From the NCBI RefSeq assembly GCF_003387535.1, contig NZ_QUNR01000004.1, positions 124,001 to 188,000 on the forward strand: 64,000 nt of DNA. Direction: 5' to 3'. A program made the position numbers and the translations under genes. This document shows positions 9,032 through 17,094 of this stretch, in pieces. The notes under the pieces are model-generated. The model worked only from the letters and a program-made list of their open reading frames with translations, was not told where the DNA came from and searched no databases. This DNA is from Paraperlucidibaca baekdonensis (GTDB lineage: Bacteria > Pseudomonadota > Gammaproteobacteria > Pseudomonadales > Moraxellaceae). The stretch's first letter is position 1; the number at the start of each line of letters is the position of its first letter.

Positions 9032-9973
9032 ATGATTGAGCTCATACAAGAGACCATCGCCACCATTGTGCCCACGCTCGAGCAGTGGCTCGGCGGGCCG
9101 GTGGATTGGAAGCAGATTATTCTCATTGGCCTGGCGCCGGTGTTTATTGCCACGTTTTTAGTGGAGTGGTGGCTGATGCGCCGGCGCAAGCAAGATGCGC
9201 ATTTCAAGGGCAAGGACATCCTTACTAATTTAAACCTTGGCGGCGCCTACCAGGTCTTTGAGCTGCTCGTGCATGCGCTATTTTTCATGGCCGCCATGCA
9301 TTGGGTTTATGACCAGCGCGTCTTCAATGTGCCGGTGAATATCTGGACGATTGTGCCGCTGTTTGTGCTGCTCGAGTTTTGCTATTACGTGTTTCATCGC
9401 AGCAGCCATCGCGTGCGTTGGTTTTGGTGCGCGCACGTCGTGCATCACAGCGGCGAGCACATGAACCTGAGCACCGCCATGCGCCAAAGCATGCTGTATT
9501 CGCTGACGGGCTACTGGCTGTTTTTCACTCCCCTGATGCTCATTGGTGTGTCGCCCGAGATCACGTTGGCCATGTATGCCGTGGATTTGGCGTATCAGTA
9601 TTTTGTCCACACCGAGTCGGTGCGCAAGCTGCCGGCCTGGTATGAATATGTCTTTGTCACGCCCTCGCATCATCGTGTGCATCACGCGCGCAACCCGCAG
9701 TACATCGACAAAAACTACGGCGGTGTGCTGATTATTTTCGATCGCTTATTTGGCACCTTTGCCCCCGAAGAAGAGCCAGTCGAATACGGCATTGTGCGCC
9801 AAGTTCATAGTCACAATATCCTCACGCTGAACTTCCATGAGTTCATCGATATGGTTCGCGATATGGCTAAGCCCGGACCACTCTTGCAGCGCCTAAAGCA
9901 TCTGTGGGCCCCGCCTGAATGGCAGCGCGCCAACCCCGATGCACCGCCGAGTGATCGCCAAGCGCCCATCTAG
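9032..9973 (+). CDS. Sterol desaturase / fatty acid hydroxylase family membrane protein
   Basis: This is an integral membrane di-iron oxygenase of 313 residues. The histidine clusters that bind the two irons are visible: HRSSH near residues 127-131, HVVHH near 142-146, and HHRVHH about 85 residues later. Several hydrophobic segments surround them (residues 30-48, 80-95, 105-125, 155-185). Relatives include sterol C5 desaturase, carotenoid hydroxylases and alkylglycerol monooxygenase; bacterial members of this branch mostly lack an assigned substrate. The start has a good ribosome site, CGGAG. It ends the acuI-quinone reductase group. Confidence 0.85.
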   Translation: MIELIQETIATIVPTLEQWLGGPVDWKQIILIGLAPVFIATFLVEWWLMRRRKQDAHFKGKDILTNLNLGGAYQVFELLVHALFFMAAMHWVYDQRVFNVPVNIWTIVPLFVLLEFCYYVFHRSSHRVRWFWCAHVVHHSGEHMNLSTAMRQSMLYSLTGYWLFFTPLMLIGVSPEITLAMYAVDLAYQYFVHTESVRKLPAWYEYVFVTPSHHRVHHARNPQYIDKNYGGVLIIFDRLFGTFAPEEEPVEYGIVRQVHSHNILTLNFHEFIDMVRDMAKPGPLLQRLKHLWAPPEWQRANPDAPPSDRQAPI

Positions 9974-10086
9974 CTGCGCAAATAATGCACGCCTAAGCCG
10001 CGTGCAGGGTCTGTGCGGCGGCTAGGCAGTACCCGCGCCGCGCCCGCTGCGCTACCATTACCGAATTATTATTTTGACCGCCGCTC

Positions 10087-11154
10087 ATGACTACCTCTAC
10101 CGACACCCAGCGCCTTGTGGAATCTCATCTCGATGGCCTACAGCTGCCCCCGAGTGATACCGACAACTTAAATCCGGCGCAGCGCCAAGTCTTGCGTGAG
10201 GAAATTAAGGCCTTATTGAAAGCCAAAGATGCCGTGTTGGTGGCGCATTACTACACCGATCCAGAGCTGCAGTCATTGGCCGAGGAGACTGGCGGCTGTG
10301 TCTCGGACTCGTTAGAAATGGCGCGTTTCGGCAATGCGCATTCGGCGCAAACCTTAGTGGTCGCCGGCGTCAAGTTTATGGGTGAGACGGCGAAGATCTT
10401 AAACCCTGAAAAGCGCGTGTTGATGCCCACCTTAGAGGCCACGTGCTCGCTCGATTTGGGTTGCCCCATCGATGACTTCAGCGCCTTTTGCGATGCCCAT
10501 CCTGACCATACGGTGGTGGTGTATGCCAACACCTCGGCGGCCGTGAAAGCGCGCGCCGACTGGGTGGTGACCTCAAGTATTGCCGTCGATGTGGTCGATC
10601 ATCTCGCCGGGCTCGGTGAGAAAGTGCTGTGGGCTCCAGACAAATACCTCGGCGCCTATGTGCAAAAAACCACCGGCGCCGACATGCTCTTGTGGGATGG
10701 CGCTTGCATTGTCCACGAAGAGTTTAAGGCGCGCGGCATCCTTGATTTAAAGCGACAGTACCCCGATGCCGGTGTGCTCGTGCACCCTGAGTCGCCGGAG
10801 TCTGTGGTGGCGGTGGCGGATGCCGTGGGCTCGACGTCACAGCTCATTGCTGCGGCGAAAGACTTGCCGCATCAGCAGTTTATTGTGGCCACCGACCGCG
10901 GCATTTTCTACAAAATGCAGCAGGCCGCCCCCAATAAAACCTTTATGGCCGCACCCACCGCCGGTACGGGCGCGACCTGTCGCTCCTGCGCGCATTGCCC
11001 GTGGATGGCCATGAACGCGTTGGAAAATCTCGCGCAAGTGCTGCGCAGCGGCGATCAGGAAGTCTTTGTTGATGAAGCCACGCGTGTGTTGGCCATGAAG
11101 CCCTTGCAGCGCATGTTAGATTTTTCGGCGGAGCTTAAACGCAGCCGCGGCTAA
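10087..11154 (+). CDS. nadA: Quinolinate synthase NadA
   Basis: NadA condenses iminoaspartate with dihydroxyacetone phosphate to quinolinate, the second step of de novo NAD synthesis, using a 4Fe-4S cluster. The product (355 residues) contains [18 protein letters not shown] near the start, the [12 protein letters not shown] segment, and the C-terminal [18 protein letters not shown], which together carry the cluster cysteines. The gene stands alone; nadB and nadC are not in the window. About 110 bases separate it from the hydroxylase gene upstream. Confidence 0.96.
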   Translation: MTTSTDTQRLVESHLDGLQLPPSDTDNLNPAQRQVLREEIKALLKAKDAVLVAHYYTDPELQSLAEETGGCVSDSLEMARFGNAHSAQTLVVAGVKFMGETAKILNPEKRVLMPTLEATCSLDLGCPIDDFSAFCDAHPDHTVVVYANTSAAVKARADWVVTSSIAVDVVDHLAGLGEKVLWAPDKYLGAYVQKTTGADMLLWDGACIVHEEFKARGILDLKRQYPDAGVLVHPESPESVVAVADAVGSTSQLIAAAKDLPHQQFIVATDRGIFYKMQQAAPNKTFMAAPTAGTGATCRSCAHCPWMAMNALENLAQVLRSGDQEVFVDEATRVLAMKPLQRMLDFSAELKRSRG

Positions 11155-11190
11155 GCGCGACAAACTAGTCAATGTGCCGTCTACGAGCGC

Positions 11191-12660
11191 CTAGCGAAAC
11201 TCTTGATCAAGCAGGCGCATGACGCTCATGCGGCGCTTGATTTGCGTGCTCAGCGAATAGTTCTCGCCAGCTAAGCGCAAAGCGTTTTCGAGCTGGCTCT
11301 CCGCCGATTTTTGGCGTCCCTCTAAAAATAAATATTCTGCGCGCGCGCGAAACACGCCCATGGCATCTTGCTGCTTTAAGGCGCAGTCGGCGACCAAGCG
11401 CCAGAGGCGATTATCATTGGGCCGATCCCGTACCGCACGATCTAAGTCTTGGCGAATACTATCGGCACGCCCCAACGGCAGGGCGGCTTTAGTCAGGCGT
11501 TGCAAAACGCTGTGCTGATTCGGAAAAAGCGCCAAGGTGTCGCGCGCTTTGGTATAGGCACTGGCGTAGTTTCTGCTGGCTAGATCAATATCGATATCGC
11601 TGATGCGAAAATCAAGACGGTTAGGATCTGCTCGCAGCAGCGGGGCTAGAGCCTCGCGCGCGCCGACCACATCAGCTTTGCGTAGCAAGGCCAAGCTCAG
11701 CCCCAAGCGACTCGCCTCGGTATTACTGTTGCTATCCAAGCCATTTCGAAATGCGCTAATCAATTCATCGAGTTGCGTGCTGTTGGCGACTTGCAAACGG
11801 ACTTGAATAAATTGAAATTCAGGGTGTGTGGTGAGGGCGGTGCGCGGGCTTTCAGCGACTCGGCGGGCGAGATCGGAGAGGCGTGTGCTTGATAATGGGT
11901 GGGTGAGCAAAAACTCAGGCAAGTAGCCTAAGCGCCGGGTGCGACGATCGAGCTTTAAGAAAAATGCTGGCATGGCACGTGGGTCATAGCCGGCGGCAGT
12001 CAGGGTTTGTAAGCCCAAACGGTCAGCTTCTTGCTCGTAGGTGCGGCTGTAGCGCAGTTGATTTTGCACGGCAATGGCCTGTGCCGAGGCGCCTACTGCC
12101 ACGCCCAAATCGCCACCGGCGCCAGCCGCGGCACCGGCGATGCTCGCTAACAACCCGGCCAAGGCCAACCATTGATTGTATTGATTTGCCTCTTGTGAAC
12201 GCGCGAAATGACGTTGGCTTAAATGGCCGAGTTCGTGAGCCAGCACACCCGCGAGCTCATCTTCGCTGTCGGATGTCAAAATCAAGCCTGTATTGACGCC
12301 AACCACGCCACCGGGCACCGCAAAAGCATTCACTTGCGTGTCATCAACCACCACCACTGAAAAGTCAGGGCGAATCAGTGTGGTGTGTAGCGAGAGCTTG
12401 TAGAGCAGCGCTTCAATGTAATCGCGCACAATGGGGTCAGGCCACAACGGCGCATTGCCGCGTAATTGCCTTAACCACGCTTGCCCGAGGCGTTGCTCGG
12501 TTGGGCCGTCGGCAATTAAGTCGGCTGGTTGTCCCAAGGTGGGTAGGGCGTTGGGGTCATCGGTGTCGATGGCGAGTGCCGTGAGCGGCGTCAGCCAGGC
12601 CATCAGTGCAAACAAACCGCTACGTAGTGGGTGCGACACAGCTGGCAGGCGATCAATCAC
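11191..12660 (-). CDS. bepA: BepA-like periplasmic M48 metalloprotease with TPR domain
   Basis: BepA (YfgC) is a periplasmic chaperone-protease that helps LptD and BAM assembly and degrades stalled outer-membrane proteins. A signal peptide covers residues 1-30. The zinc motif HELGH is at residues 142-146, with the third ligand in YEQEADRLG. The C-terminal half is a TPR-like helical repeat region (about residues 285-480). Length is 489, as in E. coli. The start codon is GTG, with GGGAG seven bases upstream. It is divergent from tusA and convergent with nadA. Confidence 0.92.
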   Translation of the reverse strand: MIDRLPAVSHPLRSGLFALMAWLTPLTALAIDTDDPNALPTLGQPADLIADGPTEQRLGQAWLRQLRGNAPLWPDPIVRDYIEALLYKLSLHTTLIRPDFSVVVVDDTQVNAFAVPGGVVGVNTGLILTSDSEDELAGVLAHELGHLSQRHFARSQEANQYNQWLALAGLLASIAGAAAGAGGDLGVAVGASAQAIAVQNQLRYSRTYEQEADRLGLQTLTAAGYDPRAMPAFFLKLDRRTRRLGYLPEFLLTHPLSSTRLSDLARRVAESPRTALTTHPEFQFIQVRLQVANSTQLDELISAFRNGLDSNSNTEASRLGLSLALLRKADVVGAREALAPLLRADPNRLDFRISDIDIDLASRNYASAYTKARDTLALFPNQHSVLQRLTKAALPLGRADSIRQDLDRAVRDRPNDNRLWRLVADCALKQQDAMGVFRARAEYLFLEGRQKSAESQLENALRLAGENYSLSTQIKRRMSVMRLLDQEFR

Positions 12661-12731
12661 GCATTAACTCCCTAGGCCGGCTGAGATGCCGGAGGCTCAT
12701 GGTAGAATGAACGCTCATATGACGCTAGCCG

Positions 12732-12983
12732 ATGACTGCCATGTCCACTTCACCAACGCCATCGCTGACCCTCGATTTCCGTGCGTTACGCTGCCCCATG
12801 CCGCTGTTGAAATTAAAGCAAGCATTGCACCGACACGAGCCGGGCACTGAGCTGGTTGTGCTCACTACCGATACCGGGGCATCACGCGATATTCCGGCAT
12901 TTCTGCAACATACCGCACACCAGTTAGTGTCTGTCGAGGTGGCGGCCAACGGCGCAGCGACGTTTACGATTATTTCTGCTTAA
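12732..12983 (+). CDS. tusA: TusA/SirA-family sulfur carrier protein
   Basis: This is an 83-residue protein of the TusA/YedF/SirA group. The hallmark CPMPLLKLKQAL, with the catalytic cysteine that carries persulfide, is at about residues 21-32. TusA passes sulfur from IscS toward 2-thiouridine in tRNA. Paralogs such as YedF share the motif, so the exact role is not certain. ATG 12732 and 12741 are both possible starts. Its TAA is embedded in the palindrome TTAA shared with the stop of bcp on the other strand. Confidence 0.8.
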   Translation: MTAMSTSPTPSLTLDFRALRCPMPLLKLKQALHRHEPGTELVVLTTDTGASRDIPAFLQHTAHQLVSVEVAANGAATFTIISA

Positions 12984-13447
12984 CCCAGTGCGGCCACCGC
13001 CGCTAATACGATGCTGGCGTGACCATCGGCTTTGAGTTTGCGCCATTCTTGCCGCAGCACGCCGTTCTCATCGATTAAAAACGTGCTGCGCTCAATGCCA
13101 CGCACTTGCTTGCCATACATATTTTTCAGCTTGATGACATCGAAAAGCGTGCACAGGGCTTCATCGCTATCGCTGAGTAGTTCAAATGGCAGTGCTTGGG
13201 CGGTTTTGAATTTTTCGTGCGACTTTATGCTGTCACGCGAAATACCGAAAATGACCGTATTGGCGGCCGCAAATTCGGCGTGTAAGTCACGAAACTGCTG
13301 GCTTTCGAGTGTGCAGCCAGGCGTCGCATCCTTCGGGTAAAAATACAGCACCACGCGCTGACCTTGGAGGTCTGACAGGCTAATGGTTTTGTCGCTTGTA
13401 GCGGGCAATGAGCAGTCTGGCACTGCCTGGCCAATCGTTACGGTCAT
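12980..13447 (-). CDS. bcp: Thiol peroxidase Bcp (PrxQ-type peroxiredoxin)
   Basis: This 155-residue peroxiredoxin reduces peroxides with a peroxidatic cysteine, Cys45, in the motif PKDATPGCTLESQQF. In E. coli Bcp a second cysteine follows five residues later; here that position is Gln50, so the atypical intramolecular resolving cysteine is absent. Cys12 and a cysteine near residue 98 (DEALCTLFDV) remain. It may therefore act as a 1-Cys enzyme or use the distant cysteine. A good ribosome site (GAGGAG) precedes the start. The gene follows gcvR by 17 bases, the usual gcvR-bcp pairing. Confidence 0.93.
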   Translation of the reverse strand: MTVTIGQAVPDCSLPATSDKTISLSDLQGQRVVLYFYPKDATPGCTLESQQFRDLHAEFAAANTVIFGISRDSIKSHEKFKTAQALPFELLSDSDEALCTLFDVIKLKNMYGKQVRGIERSTFLIDENGVLRQEWRKLKADGHASIVLAAVAALG

Positions 13448-13464
13448 TGAGTACTCCTCGTTTA

Positions 13465-14007
13465 TTAGGGTTTATGCGGCTCGATAATCGCATCTAAGTT
13501 GCGGTCATCACAAAACACCATGAAGTTTTCGCGTAGTAGGGCAATATGGACTTGCCCGGGAATATTCACCGTCATAGCCAGCGCAAACATCGGTGAACCA
13601 GTGTGCGGCGCGGCATAGGTGTTGGTTTCCATGGCCTCAATATTAATATCTTGGCTAGCAAAGAAATTGGCGATATCCGAGACGATGCCGGGGTTATCGA
13701 GCGAGATCACATGCACGGTATAAGGCATGGCCGGCACGGCTTGTGCGCGTAGCTCGGTACGTTTGATGATGAGCTCTAAATCATAGCGTTTGGCAACCGC
13801 GGGCAACTGCACCTCAAGTTTGGCGATGCCATCCCACGTGCCAGAAACCATCCAGATAATCGTGAACTCACGGCCCATAACCGCCATCCGTGAGTCGGCG
13901 ATATTGCAGCGACACTCACTGGTGGTACGCGCCAGCGCTTCAACAATGCCAGTGCGGTCGCGTCCCATGGCAGAAATAACTAAATGGTGTTCGGCATCGG
14001 GGCGCAT
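13465..14007 (-). CDS. gcvR: GcvR-like tandem ACT-domain regulator
   Basis: The product (180 residues) consists of two ACT domains, at about residues 6-85 (HLVISAMGRDRTGIVEAL) and 95-175 (VHVISLDNPGIVSDIANFF). GcvR represses the glycine cleavage operon by binding GcvA when glycine is low. No DNA-binding domain is present, as expected. It is paired with bcp downstream, as in many gammaproteobacteria. The gcv genes themselves are not in the window. Confidence 0.85.
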   Translation of the reverse strand: MRPDAEHHLVISAMGRDRTGIVEALARTTSECRCNIADSRMAVMGREFTIIWMVSGTWDGIAKLEVQLPAVAKRYDLELIIKRTELRAQAVPAMPYTVHVISLDNPGIVSDIANFFASQDINIEAMETNTYAAPHTGSPMFALAMTVNIPGQVHIALLRENFMVFCDDRNLDAIIEPHKP

Positions 14008-14044
14008 AGCAATTCCTTGGGTGATGAAAGCGGAAAATTAAGCC

Positions 14045-14713
14045 CTACTGATAGCGTGTAGGGTCTGTCACGCCGGCGACTTGAAAACCGTCGCGACGTA
14101 AGCGGCAGGCATCGCAACGACCACAGGCATGGCCATGTGTATCGGCCTGATAGCACGACACGGTGAGGCCATAATCTACGCCTAAAGCAAGGCCGGTGTG
14201 AATGATTTCTGATTTCGGTAATGCAATCAATGGCGTCTCAATACGCACACTGACACCCTCCACACCTGTTTTCGTGGCGAGGTTGGCCAGTGTTTGAAAG
14301 GCATCAATAAATGCCGGTCGACAATCCGGGTAGCCCGAGTAATCCACCGCATTGACACCGATGAAAATCGCCTCGGCCCCGGTGACTTCGGCAACCCCTA
14401 ACGCAAACGCCAAAAATACCGTGTTGCGCGCCGGCACATAGGTAATGGGGATGCCTTCGCTATGCGACTCAGGGACGGCTAATGCTGCGTCGGTGAGCGC
14501 CGAGCCGCCCATTGCGCCTAAGTCAATGCGCAGCACGCGATGGTCTTTAACGCCGTAATGTGTGGCGATGGCGCGCGCGGCATTGAGCTCGGCATTGTGG
14601 CGCTGGCCATAATCAAAGCTGAGCGCGGTGATGGTGTAGCCTTGGGATTGGGCGAGGGCAAGGCAGGTGACCGAATCGAGGCCGCCTGATAATAAAACCA
14701 CGGCATGCGACAT
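14045..14713 (-). CDS. queC: 7-cyano-7-deazaguanine synthase QueC
   Basis: QueC converts 7-carboxy-7-deazaguanine to preQ0 with ATP and ammonia in queuosine synthesis. The PP-loop SGGLDSVTC is at residues 9-17. The zinc site is the C-terminal CysX7-8CysX2CysX2Cys pattern in [17 protein letters not shown]. Length is 222 residues. It lies three bases after queE and is the distal gene of the long minus-strand run. The next enzyme, QueF, is encoded 44 kb away at 58111. Confidence 0.96.
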   Translation of the reverse strand: MSHAVVLLSGGLDSVTCLALAQSQGYTITALSFDYGQRHNAELNAARAIATHYGVKDHRVLRIDLGAMGGSALTDAALAVPESHSEGIPITYVPARNTVFLAFALGVAEVTGAEAIFIGVNAVDYSGYPDCRPAFIDAFQTLANLATKTGVEGVSVRIETPLIALPKSEIIHTGLALGVDYGLTVSCYQADTHGHACGRCDACRLRRDGFQVAGVTDPTRYQ

Positions 14714-14716
14714 AGT

Positions 14717-15358
14717 TCAGTGTCCTGGGGCGTTGTTCCAAAGGTATTTATGTAATTGCAGCTGCAGGCGACCAGGGAGGCGATCGGCGAGAATCCATTC
14801 GGCTAATGTGCGCGGCTCGAGCAGCTCATGGGTTGGTGAAAACAGCACATCACTGACCCGGGAGTAGAGGTCATATTGGTCGCATTGGCGCTTGGCCCAG
14901 TCGTAATCTTCGCGTGTGCTGATGACAAACTTGACCTGATCATTGGCGCTTAAGCAGGCAATATTTTCATAACGATTGCGATGCACTTCGCCGGAGCCTG
15001 GCGCTTTCAGGTCCATGACTTTCACCACGCGAGGGTCTACTGGCTCTAATGCCAGCGCACCACTGGTTTCCAACGAGACTTCGTAGCCGGCATCGCACAA
15101 GGCGGTGAGCAAGCTTAGGCATTCTGGCTGGGCTAATGGTTCGCCGCCTGTGACGGTTACATACTGCGGCGTGAAACTCGCAACGTGCGCTAGCACGTCT
15201 GCCTCCGACCACAGCGTGCCGCCTTGAAAGGCATAGGCGCTATCGCACCAGCTGCAGCGCAGCGGGCAGCCCGTGAGTCGCACAAATACCGTGGGTCGCC
15301 CCACGGTGCGCGCTTCGCCTTGCAGCGAGTAAAAAATCTCCGTTAAGCGAAGGCTCAC
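14717..15358 (-). CDS. queE: 7-carboxy-7-deazaguanine synthase QueE (radical SAM)
   Basis: QueE is a radical SAM enzyme that forms the 7-deazaguanine ring. The cluster motif is CPLRCSWC (CysX3CysX2Cys) at about residues 31-38, followed by the glycine-rich VTGGEPLAQPECL. Length is 213 residues. The start codon is GTG and directly follows the cpoB stop codon, so translation is coupled to the Tol-Pal run. Pairing of queE-queC with tol-pal-cpoB is common in gammaproteobacteria. Confidence 0.94.
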   Translation of the reverse strand: MSLRLTEIFYSLQGEARTVGRPTVFVRLTGCPLRCSWCDSAYAFQGGTLWSEADVLAHVASFTPQYVTVTGGEPLAQPECLSLLTALCDAGYEVSLETSGALALEPVDPRVVKVMDLKAPGSGEVHRNRYENIACLSANDQVKFVISTREDYDWAKRQCDQYDLYSRVSDVLFSPTHELLEPRTLAEWILADRLPGRLQLQLHKYLWNNAPGH

Positions 15359-16243
15359 TTAGCGTGTCACATTAGCCGGGTTGGCCGTTAAGTAGCCAGT
15401 AGCAAGACCGGCTTCGGCGCTGTCTGGAAAACGATTGACTACCGTTTGCATGAGCTGACGTGCTTCATTGCGCTGATCTTTGAGGTCGGCAATGGTGCCA
15501 AGCTTGTAATACGAGGAGGCGACCTTTGGGCTGCCTTCATAGTCACCAATGACGCGATTGAATTGTGCGCTGGCGGCATCGAGATCCGCTGGCGTGTTGG
15601 CTAAATGAAATTCGCCAAGCCAGTAATACGCATTAGCGACAAAGACGCTGTCGGGATATTGCTTGATGAAGCTATCCATCGAGACAATGGCCGCTGCGGG
15701 GCCTTCGCTACGAAAGCTCTGATAGGCCGCCAAATAGGCTTTTTTCTGCGCTTCAATATCGGCTAATGTGGCCACCGCCGCAGGGGCGGTTGGTGTCGCA
15801 TCAGCGGGGTTGATCAGCGCTTCGCTAGCACTGGTGGCGTTGTTTTGGTTCAGTAGCTCAATGCGTTGGTCGAGATCGGTGTAGCGTGCGCGGCTATCTT
15901 CTTGCAAGCGATCAATCACTTGCTGCTGTTCTTCAACGCGCCCTTGCAGCGTGGCGACCGTGCTGCGCAAACCTTCAATTTGCTGGAACATATCCCACGC
16001 CGGGTTCACTGGCGCGGCTGGTTTGGCGACTGCCGCTGGGTTGGCGATCGGCGTGGACTGCTTATTGGCTTGATCGTTCGCTGTGTTTGCTCGGCGACCA
16101 TTGATGTTTTCCACCGGTGCCATGGTTTGCAGGCCGGATTCGCGCTGGGCATTGGTGGTTGTTTGACAGCCGGCAAGTGCCAGTGTTGTGACAATGACCC
16201 ATGGCGTCATCTTCAGGGCAGTACAAGGGGCGAACCGTGACAT
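15359..16243 (-). CDS. cpoB: Cell division coordinator CpoB (YbgF) with a lipobox
   Basis: CpoB couples peptidoglycan synthesis by PBP1B to Tol-mediated outer-membrane constriction. The order is an N-terminal signal (residues 1-25), a short coiled-coil (IEGLRSTVATLQGRVEEQQQ, near 90-130) and a C-terminal TPR domain (about 165-290). The signal ends in LALAGC, a good lipobox with Gln next, so this protein is predicted to be an outer-membrane lipoprotein; the E. coli protein is soluble. ATG 16243 was chosen over the upstream in-frame ATG 16276 because GAGGA lies seven bases before it. A UUCG hairpin separates it from pal. Confidence 0.9.
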   Translation of the reverse strand: MSRFAPCTALKMTPWVIVTTLALAGCQTTTNAQRESGLQTMAPVENINGRRANTANDQANKQSTPIANPAAVAKPAAPVNPAWDMFQQIEGLRSTVATLQGRVEEQQQVIDRLQEDSRARYTDLDQRIELLNQNNATSASEALINPADATPTAPAAVATLADIEAQKKAYLAAYQSFRSEGPAAAIVSMDSFIKQYPDSVFVANAYYWLGEFHLANTPADLDAASAQFNRVIGDYEGSPKVASSYYKLGTIADLKDQRNEARQLMQTVVNRFPDSAEAGLATGYLTANPANVTR

Positions 16244-16283
16244 GGAAAAATCCTCAAAGCAGGTAAACATTGACACAGTATAA

Positions 16284-16313
16284 ATAACAAACGGGCCGAA
16301 GCCCGTTGGTTAT
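16284..16313 (-). terminator. UUCG-loop hairpin between pal and cpoB
   Basis: Read on the minus strand, AACGGGC-TTCG-GCCCGTT forms a 7-pair stem closed by a UUCG tetraloop. It is extended by five A/T pairs beyond one mismatch. The following minus-strand sequence TGTTATTTAT is T-rich but lacks a solid run of six or more T, so it is probably a leaky terminator or an mRNA-stabilising end that lowers expression of cpoB, queE and queC relative to pal. Confidence 0.6.
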
Positions 16314-16331
16314 TTGCTAAAAAAGCAACGT

Positions 16332-16967
16332 TTAGTTAGGGCTGCCTGACACGTAGTCGAGTTCTACGCGGCGATTTTGCGCCCAAGCTTCTTCGTAGCT
16401 GCCATCAACCACGGGCTTTTCTTTGCCATACGACACCACCGTTAACTGACCAGCATTGACGCCGGCGCTCACGAGGTAGCGAGCCACAGCATTGGCACGG
16501 CGTTCGCCAAGGGCCAAGTTGTATTCACGTGTGCCGCGCTCGTCGGTGTGGCCGGAGAGCTGTAAGCGTGTGTTGGGGTTGTTGATTAGGTATTGCGCAT
16601 GGGCATTGAGGCCGCCATAAGCAATCGCAGTGATGTCGCTGAGGTTGGTGCCAAAGTAATAGACACGAACACGCAGCAAATCAGCGCTGCTAGCCAATGA
16701 ATCTGTGGAGATTACTTCAGTGGTGGAGTCGGCAATGACATTGCCTTCAATCGGATTACCAAGATTGGCCGAGCCAGTCTCTGGCATGGTGTTCATGTCT
16801 TCGGCAATGGGCGTTACGGCCTCAATGGCAGGAGCAGGTGGCAGGTTTTCAAACTGTGCATCGTCATTAGGATTGATGGGGCGAGGGCCGCGGAAAATCG
16901 AGCAAGCCGATAGGCTTACAATAATTAAACCGACAGTGGCCAGCTTTACGGACTTAGCAATTTTCAA
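16332..16967 (-). CDS. pal: Peptidoglycan-associated lipoprotein Pal
   Basis: Pal is the outer-membrane lipoprotein that binds peptidoglycan and interacts with TolB and TolA. The signal peptide ends in the lipobox LSAC (near residue 22). The C-terminal OmpA-like domain shows the peptidoglycan-binding stretch LSGHTDERGTREYNLALGER. The linker (residues 25-95) is longer and more acidic than in E. coli, giving 211 residues. The start appears to be TTG: AAGGAG sits six bases upstream, and no ATG is in frame nearby. Confidence 0.95.
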   Translation of the reverse strand: MKIAKSVKLATVGLIIVSLSACSIFRGPRPINPNDDAQFENLPPAPAIEAVTPIAEDMNTMPETGSANLGNPIEGNVIADSTTEVISTDSLASSADLLRVRVYYFGTNLSDITAIAYGGLNAHAQYLINNPNTRLQLSGHTDERGTREYNLALGERRANAVARYLVSAGVNAGQLTVVSYGKEKPVVDGSYEEAWAQNRRVELDYVSGSPN

Positions 16968-17094
16968 AATGTGCTCCTTGGCTTCAATATAAACAACGAT
17001 TTTTTATCATGATTTTGATGCATTCGTTGTCTGTCGTGAACAACGTTTGTACGGCGTCAGCGTTTACATAACGCAACATTAGCGCAGCCGCGCA

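Noticed and set aside
9984-10002. GCACGC-N7-GCGTGC inverted repeat before nadA, considered as a terminator
   Set aside because: A six-pair stem without any T-run; too weak to call.
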